Below are positions 57,572 through 64,000 of a stretch of DNA of 64,000 nt, piece by piece. The notes under the pieces were generated by a model. That model did no database searches and had not been told where the DNA came from. It worked only from the letters and a program-made list of their open reading frames with translations. Both the position numbers and the translations under genes were made by a program. Positions within the stretch are counted from its first letter, which is position 1, and each line of letters starts with the position of its first letter. The DNA comes from Gamsiella multidivaricata (Eukaryota > Mortierellomycota > Mortierellomycetes > Mortierellales > Mortierellaceae): contig NW_026251785.1 in NCBI RefSeq assembly GCF_025024155.1, forward strand, positions 1-64,000, read 5' to 3'.

Positions 57572-57774
57572 GTTCTGATGCAGAGACGAGGCCAGTCTCC
57601 TTTGAACATGAAGCGAGGCTAGGTATGACAAGCCACTCTAATGCTGAACCTCCTCTTTGCTCTTGGGTGTCCTTGTCTCCACTCAACCTGATCACCACAA
57701 CGAACTCAGTGTCGATCACATTCCACACGCTGTTGACCCTCTCCGACAAGACTGGACTTGGACTGGAACAACCA
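57572..57774. promoter_or_regulatory. short bidirectional promoter HEATR6-like / cyclin
   Basis: Only 203 bases separate the two divergent ATGs, so the promoters must overlap. I see no TATA box. The open frame of the cyclin extends through this stretch but has no upstream ATG in good context. Confidence 0.55.
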
Positions 57775-59604
57775 ATGTACTCGCCTAGTCGTCCGACTTC
57801 CACCAGCCCAAGCACGCCGTCTTCGGGACCCTCACGCGGACACACTCTGTCCCAACCACAGCAGCACCAAGTACAGGCTGCCATCCCAACCCCTAGCGCC
57901 AACATGCCAGAGCCTGTCGCACAACTCGGGTCCCAACTTTCAGACATACAGCAGCAGTCATTACAGCAACCGTCGCAGTCTGTACCTATACTCAATTCTA
58001 TCAATCGCGTCTCACGGACGTATTACAGCAAACAGGACCAGGTCACCATATATGTCGCTCGTCACCCTGGCATCAGTCTACATCGGCAGACAGACATGAG
58101 GAGAGAGTTATGTGAAGTCATTGCAGCTATCGGCAAGCGGATTGGATTGTAAGAGCATAACATGGCACTCGGTTAACTTGAAACGGACCAGCTGGACTTG
58201 AGCATGTGGACTGACCGATGTTTGTAGTCCTCAGCACACCATCAGCACAGCACAACTTTTACTTCATCGCTTCTACATGTTCAACTCTGTACCGGATGCA
58301 GGAAGCGAGGTAAATACAATCAAATGAATTCAATGGATATACAACACTAGTCAAGTATGTCGCGAGATATTGATCTTTTGTCCTTTCCTCTTTTCGCCTT
58401 TTCGTAGGTCGTGATGGCATGCCTTTTTGTCTCATCCAAGGTCGAAGACACGATCAAGAAGCTGAAAGATATCATGATGGTGAACTACAGCTATCGACAT
58501 CCACATGCGACGGACTGGGACCCTGAAAGCAAAGTAAGGCTGCGAGACGCCGTGGCAGCATGCACAACACAACTGATTTCGGGGATTGTGAACGACATCC
58601 TCACCCATTATCTATTAATATCGCATATTACAGGAAGGGGAGGAGCAACGGAAGCGGGTTCTTTCATACGAGAAAATGGTTCTAGAATCGATCTGTTTTG
58701 ATTTTCGCATCATCCACCCATACAAATATATCATCAAGTTTGTCAGAATTATGAATGGTAATACAGTGGCGTACCATCATCCATCGAAAACATATCCTCC
58801 ACTATGGCGACTACGGCGCTGTAATCTGGAACAGACACTGAATACTTCCTTATCTTACTATAGGTTCGCAACGTTTGGCACGGCATGCATGGGACATTGC
58901 ACGGGATAGGTATTTTACGCACCGGAGCCATCTTGGGACAATGTTCAACATGGTAAGGCCATTAGATCTAACAGGTCTTCTGCTCATCATTGTGATAACA
59001 GCTACAAGATAGGAGTCTGTCTTGAATATCCACCCCACACAATAGCTGCAGGGTCAATCTATCTGGCCTCGAAGCTAATTGACGAACCATTCCCAGACCT
59101 TGTGCGAGGTGAACCATGGATGAAAACCTTCAGGACACGGTCGATTGATGTTGAGGGTATTTGGCCCGCTCAAACTTTTCGCGCGGGTTCGATGCGTAGG
59201 TGTTCGGAATATCCATCCTAACCACTGCACTTGCACGTTCGGCCCCAATAATTAGACTATAGTCATCAGATGCTGGACCTTCTTTCTATAGGGCGGTCGG
59301 ATGCGCAACGACAACAATACGATAGGATTCATATCACGCTCAATGATGCGCGTCAACTGGACATCGAGCATCAGCAACCAAAACTCAAGAGGGCCCGGAT
59401 GGATTTTTCCCGGCCCACGGGTGTGCAGGCAGGCAAGTCGCTGAAATCCATGCACTTCAGTGGTTTCGCGACATGCTTGGGTCATGTTTATTAATCGAGC
59501 TATGATCTCATTTTACCTCACATCGTCGTCTTTATCTCTTAGAGCTGGAGAGGATACAGGATGGAGGAGCATCGAATCCAACTGTTCGATATAGCCAATC
59601 CTAG
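57775..59604 (+). CDS. CTK2: Ctk2-like cyclin, CTD kinase beta subunit
   Basis: Exons 57775-58148, 58228-58309, 58408-58533, 58634-58757, 58864-58909, 59002-59156 and 59256-59432 keep one frame. Ctk2 is the cyclin partner of Ctk1, which phosphorylates the RNA polymerase II C-terminal domain. After a Ser/Pro/Gln-rich leader the cyclin box shows RREL, then STAQLLLHRFYMFNS and VVMACLFVSSKVEDTIKKL, followed by SYEKMVLESICFDFRI and a second fold with ARDSYKIGVCLEYPPHTIAA, GSIYLASKL and the hallmark HQMLDLL. The last junction is unclear. A GC-AG intron (GCAAGT donor after 59432) to 59543 gives a stop at 59604. A phase-0 GT donor at 59423 would instead continue in the frame MEEHRIQLFDIA and could end near 59773. 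Family good, C-terminus uncertain. Confidence 0.82.
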
Positions 59605-59999
59605 TTCAAATAAACGGACAAGGCATTATGAAGAGCGATTTTATGAACCGCGAAAGAACGTGTCGGACAAAGGTGTATGTGCTGGCATAGTGGTCGTGAC
59701 CCCTTTTTTTTCCTTCGCCTTTGACAAATCCTTCCTCGTTCCTCTTGCTCCTCTTGCTCCCTTTGCTCCTTAATCTCATCATCTTCATCACCCTCATTCT
59801 CTCCCTCGTCTTTATCCTATACTCTTTCTTAATATCCACTGATTCCTCCTTACTACCTACACCTTTCTTACCTAGGCCATTCCCCGCGGCGTCTTTCCCC
59901 TCGGCTCATTCTTCAGCTCTTTCCTCTGGCCTATTACTCTGACCAATATCACACTTTGACCTCAGTAACCATCGTATCCACAATACTTCCTCGGACATA
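59605..59999 (+). promoter_or_regulatory. leader of the RRM protein, or cyclin 3' end
   Basis: About 400 bases, C/T-rich from 59700 to 59940, like the leaders of other genes here. The 5' part could still be coding for the cyclin under the alternative splice form. Confidence 0.45.
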
Positions 60000-62070
60000 A
60001 TGGCCTACTACGACCCACTTGCTTTCCAACAGCAGCAGCAACCACAGCACGCCGGCATCGGTAACTCGTCAGCTTCTCTCTGGTAATTGCAACACCTCCC
60101 ATTGTCTGTGCCCTGGACTCAGATCAACGTTTCTACAAAACGACTGGCTGTAAGTTGGATTACTTGGATTCTCTTCGGCTAACGAACGACCCTCACGCGT
60201 CATTTATATTTCACCGGCAAATAGGATGGGTGAGCTCGAGCCTTGGATGGATGAAAACTGGATTCGCGGTGCCTGGTACAGCGCTGGTGAACAGGTTGCG
60301 GTCAAAATGATTCGCGACAAGTACACAGGGTAAGTGTTCCGCTTGCGCCTCTTAGGCACCTATTTTCAGGTTGTCTCTGTCGGTTCAAGTGTAGATGCAA
60401 CGGCGTCCCAATGGTCGGAAGTGCGAAATGATTTCAAAACTGACTCTGTTCTTATTATCTTTTCTCTTAGAGCGAGTGCTGGTTACTGCTTTGTTGAGCT
60501 TTCTAGCCCTGCGGCAGCAGTCAAGGCTATCGGCACTCTTAATGGCGTTCTGATTCCTGGCACCAACAAAGTGTTCAAGCTTAACTGGGCCTCAGGTGGA
60601 AGCCCCGTTGCGACTGCGTAAGTGCCATCGCCTCATCTTTTGCCCCTCAAACTGACTGTCACTACGCGGCTGACAGCTGGTCTGCTCCATTCTACTGACA
60701 TCCTCTCTGCCCTTTTTTGTTTTGGTCTACTGCATAGCGGGGCTGCTGGTCAGGAGTACTCGTTGTTTGTTGGGGACCTCTCACCTGAGGTCACAGAGTA
60801 CATGCTTATGGTATGTCGACACTGATCTTTTCCCTCCGTTACAAGAAACCGACGCGAATGACACGCTGCGGAGTACTAGCTCATGCGGTGATGATAATGT
60901 TTCGTCTTTATTAATCGACATCACCCGCATTTAATTATTATCTAGGCCACGTTTCAGGAACGATACGTGTCCTGCAGATCGGCCAAGATTATGACCGACC
61001 CCGCCACAGGCATGTCCAGAGGTATGCTTACAGCCTGCAGATATCTGCCTGCTTCTGTCGTATCAAATGATTTTTGTTCTTCGAATTGATTCCCTTCAAA
61101 ATCGCTTTCATATAGGCTATGGCTTTGTCCGATTTGGTGACGAGAGCGAGCAGCTTCGGGCCCTTCAGGAAATGCAGGGTGTTTACTGTGGCAGCCGTCC
61201 GATCAGAGTATCCATGGCAACTCCGAAGAACAAAGCGCCCGTTGGTGGCATGGGAGCTGCTGGACCTGGGAGTATGATCGGAGGTATGGGCATGGCCTCT
61301 GCAGGCTACGGCTATGCAACCCCAGTTCAACCCACCAGCCCTCAGCACACCTTGAACCAGTTCACGGACCCCAACAACACGACCGTCTTTGTTGGAGGAC
61401 TTTCAGGAATGACACATGAGGACGAGCTCAGAGGTGTGTTTGCCGCATACGGCGAGATCACCTACGTCAAAATTCCACCAGGAAAGGGCTGCGGCTTTGT
61501 TCAGTTTGTGCACAGGCAGAGCGCGGAAATGGCCATTAACCAACTGAACGGCTACCAGATTGGTAAGACACCCTCTTGGGATACTGGATAACCCGGTTGT
61601 TTTTATGGCTCCCCACCAACGCTATTTTCTTCTGTACTCCACTTAGGTAATTCACGTATCCGTCTGTCATGGGGACGTGCTCAAAATGAGCCCAAGCCCA
61701 TGTCGCCCCATGGGACCTCAATGATGGGCGCGCCTAACTTTCGGTAGGTGTCCAGTGCTTTTCTTTCTTTGACCGCATATAAGCTAGAGAGCTAATATAG
61801 CTCTGCCGTTCATTTTTCGTGAATAGTCCACCCATGCAAAATCAGTTTGGACTTGGTCCAAATAGGACTCCTGCTCCTCACTCTCAGTACCCAGGACTTA
61901 TGCCTGGCTCGACACTTCCAGGCATGATGCAAACGCAGTCGCTACAGGACCCTATGGAGAGAATCCCAGTCGAACACCAAAACCGCGCCTTTGTCGAAAG
62001 AAAGGAAGCGCTTATGGACCGAATGGATGAAGGCGCTAGCTGGAGAGGATCCGGAGCGATTTATGCTTAA
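60000..62070 (+). CDS. three-RRM RNA-binding protein (Nam8/Ngr1/TIA1-like)
   Basis: Eight exons, 60000-60082, 60225-60329, 60471-60617, 60738-60810, 60946-61021, 61116-61562, 61647-61743 and 61827-62070, join in frame to 423 residues. Three RNA recognition motifs are visible: RRM1 (~27-112, LWMGELEPWMDENW and GYCFVEL), RRM2 (~118-193, SLFVGDLSPEVTEYML and GYGFVRFGDESEQ), RRM3 (~249-320, TTVFVGGLSGMTHEDEL and CGFVQFVHRQSAEMA). RRM3 ends in RIRLSWGRAQ, as in Nam8, Csx1 and related proteins. The order, the EPWMDE start and the short Gln-rich N-terminus fit the Nam8/Ngr1 group, involved in U1-associated splicing or mRNA stability. Gly/Met and Pro-rich linkers separate RRM2 from RRM3 and form the tail. 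The exact orthologue is not decided. Confidence 0.9.
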
Positions 62071-62756
62071 GGAACAGAGGAGTTCACAGTCGGACGATCC
62101 CTCCAGTTCTCAGAGTAGCGCACGGTCCATCATATGAGCAGCACCATATCCCATCCCCTTACTATTTTTTGCACCTTTTTCTTGTTGTTGTCCTTTCTTT
62201 TTCATATCTACCATCTTATCACTGTTTTCTTATGTTTCCATTTGCTTGAGCACGACCTAAAAGCCTTGTTGTCCCCTGTCTCCTGTTCTTGTACATGCTA
62301 TTTCTATTTCTTTCCTCTCTTTCATTGCTTTATTTATATCATTCATTTTTGCATCCTCTGTCTTCCTTAATCCTGCTCCAGCCGCTCTGTGAATAATGCC
62401 TAATTTGCTACCGCCTTCCTGTACAAATATGCCCTGATTTTGTCCGCACTCTTCTTTCATTTTTGCATCAAGCATTTACCCTGCCTATCAGTCTATCAGT
62501 TGTTATTCTCGCTCATTTCTGTGCGTTCCCAATACCATCGCATCATCGTATTCTTTCATTTCTTGCAGCAATATCTTATTTTTTGTAAGCTCAAAAAGAG
62601 CGCCCAATAAAGAACGTGACAATTGCACCCGGAGTTGTGGCTTGCATCCGATCCAAAACAATCCAAGAAAAAAAAAAAGAAAAGAAAAAGCGCCTTCGCT
62701 CAGTGCATGCTTCCCTGCTCTCCCTCCTTGTCGAATCACACATCCCAGCCGGCACC
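62071..62756 (+). other. intergenic, no gene seen
   Basis: About 690 bases, T-rich, holding the 3' UTR of the RRM gene and the promoter of CBF5. No coding region or RNA gene is recognisable. Confidence 0.5.
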
Positions 62757-64000
62757 ATGTCCACCAAGTCAAAGAGTATTGAGGAAACCCAGCGGAAGGG
62801 CGACTTTACCATCAAGCCTTCGGATGCAACCCCCACCTTGAACACTGCCGACTGGCCCTTGTTGTTGAAGGTACGACCCAACATATCAGCTGCACTTGAA
62901 GCGACACTTGCAACAGGACCATACAGCGACTAACGTCAGCTCCATTTTTGCCATCCTTTGATCCACGCCCACCGACACTTTCGATTGCTTCTATTACTCC
63001 GAATAGAACTACGATAAGCTGAACGTCCGCACCGCTCACTACACCCCTATCCCTAGTGGTTGCTCTCCCTTGAGACGTGAGCTCGCTGAATACGTCAGGT
63101 ATGGCAGGATATTTTCTCAGGTCGTATTGTTACAACATACATTCGCATGCAGATCAATTGACTTATCATGCCTCGGCTGTCTGTCGGTATAGATACGGTG
63201 TCATCAACTTGGACAAGCCCGCCAACCCTTCCTCTCACGAGGTCGTCGCCTGGGTCCGTCGCATTCTTCGTGTTGAGAAGACTGGTCACAGTGGTACTCT
63301 CGACCCTAAGGTCACTGGATGCTTGATCGTGTGTATTGATCGTGCTACCCGTCTGGTCAAGTCCCAGCAGGGTGCCGGTAAGGAGTACGTGTGTATCCTC
63401 CGTCTCCACGACGCCATCGAGTCCGAGAAGAAGTTGGCACAGGTATGGGATCGAAATCTTTTATACCATAGACATTGTGATATGGGATATCTATGCTTAG
63501 GGTTGACGGACTACCTTGACTGATTCTGTTGCCTACACAATTGACAAAATTGTGATTGCCTCAATAGACCCTCGAAACCTTGACTGGCGCCTTGTTCCAG
63601 CGCCCTCCTCTGATCTCTGCCGTCAAGCGTCAGCTCCGTATCCGTACGATCCACGAGTCCAAGCTGCTCGAGTTCGACAATGACCGCCACTTGGCTGTCT
63701 TCTGGGTTGCCTGCGAGGCTGGAACGTACATGCGTACGATGTGCGTGCATATGGGTTTGTTGCTCGGCGTTGGAGGACACATGCAGGAGCTTCGTCGTGT
63801 GCGCTCAGGACATATGGGCGAGGAGGATGATATTGTGACGATGCACGATGTTCTGGACGCTCAGTGGATGTACGACAACACCAAGGATGAGTCGTACCTG
63901 CGCAAGGTCGTCCGCCCTCTCGAGACGCTCTTGACCACCTACAAGCGTATTGTTGTCAAGGACAGCGCCGTCAATGCCATCTGCTACGGAGCCAAGCTCA
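62757..64000 (+). CDS. CBF5: H/ACA pseudouridine synthase Cbf5 (dyskerin), 5' part
   Basis: Exons 62757-62870, 63007-63098, 63193-63442 and 63568 to the window end join in frame. Cbf5 is the catalytic subunit of H/ACA snoRNPs, converting uridine to pseudouridine in rRNA and snRNA in the nucleolus. The TruB-type catalytic motif [13 protein letters not shown] holds the active-site Asp near residue 104. [52 protein letters not shown] and [12 protein letters not shown] are strongly conserved in dyskerin. The N-terminal DKERIN-type block precedes it ([20 protein letters not shown]). The PUA domain begins at the end of the window ([17 protein letters not shown]) and the Lys-rich tail is outside. 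Start chosen at the ATG giving a complete first exon (MSTKSKS). Confidence 0.96.

Noticed and set aside
59180..59215. GGGTTCGATGC resembling a tRNA T-loop
   Set aside because: Lies in a cyclin intron, with no cloverleaf partners.

Overview
This window reads as nuclear DNA of an early-diverging filamentous fungus, most likely a Mortierellomycotina-type Mucoromycota (an inference from gene content, not a database result). Genes are spaced 0.2-3 kb apart. Most introns are short (50-120 bp) with GT..AG ends, and many translation starts sit behind long pyrimidine-rich leaders. Several genes have animal-like forms that are rare or absent in yeasts and other Dikarya: a DDX59-type helicase, a HEATR6-type HEAT-repeat protein, a Rab geranylgeranyltransferase alpha subunit with Ig-like and leucine-rich-repeat domains, and a sphingomyelin-synthase-type (PAP2_C) enzyme.

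Layout. 1-12 kb: DDX59-like helicase, COQ2 (ubiquinone), a Crh-type GH16 chitin-glucan transglycosylase, and a GH5 sterylglucosidase/glucocerebrosidase. 12-20 kb: a large DUF1765 (UPF0592-type) protein behind a repeat-rich leader, then a Pof1-like NMN adenylyltransferase. 22-28 kb: UDP-glucose 4-epimerase and, on the minus strand, a Kre9/Knh1-domain single-pass membrane protein. 28-30.5 kb appears gene-poor. 30.5-39 kb: a mitochondrial rhodanese (-), an internally deleted Tigger/pogo DNA transposon with terminal inverted repeats and a TA duplication, PEX3 (-) and the Rab prenyltransferase alpha subunit (+). 40-49 kb: an F-box/LRR protein, the PAP2_C sphingolipid enzyme and ribosomal stalk protein P2. 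49-57.6 kb (-): an ADP1-type ABCG transporter and the HEATR6-like protein. 57.8-64 kb (+): a Ctk2-type cyclin, a three-RRM RNA-binding protein and the 5' part of CBF5 (dyskerin), cut by the window end.

There is no operon logic: this is a eukaryotic housekeeping segment. Themes that recur are cell wall and sphingolipid/sterol glycolipid metabolism (GH16, GH5, Kre9-like, PAP2_C), organelle biogenesis (COQ2, PEX3, rhodanese) and RNA biology (DDX59-like, RRM protein, CBF5, P2, Ctk2). Two divergent pairs share short intergenic promoters: PEX3/RabGGTase-alpha and HEATR6-like/Ctk2.

The most interesting structure is the ~1.14 kb transposon at 32080-33216. It keeps both ends, a complete short ORF with only the DNA-binding helix-turn-helix, and the acidic C-terminal tail of a transposase, but lacks the DDE catalytic core. 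Its right end lies 13 bp past the PEX3 stop codon. Exon boundaries below were assigned by eye from reading-frame continuity and splice consensus. Uncertain junctions are flagged.
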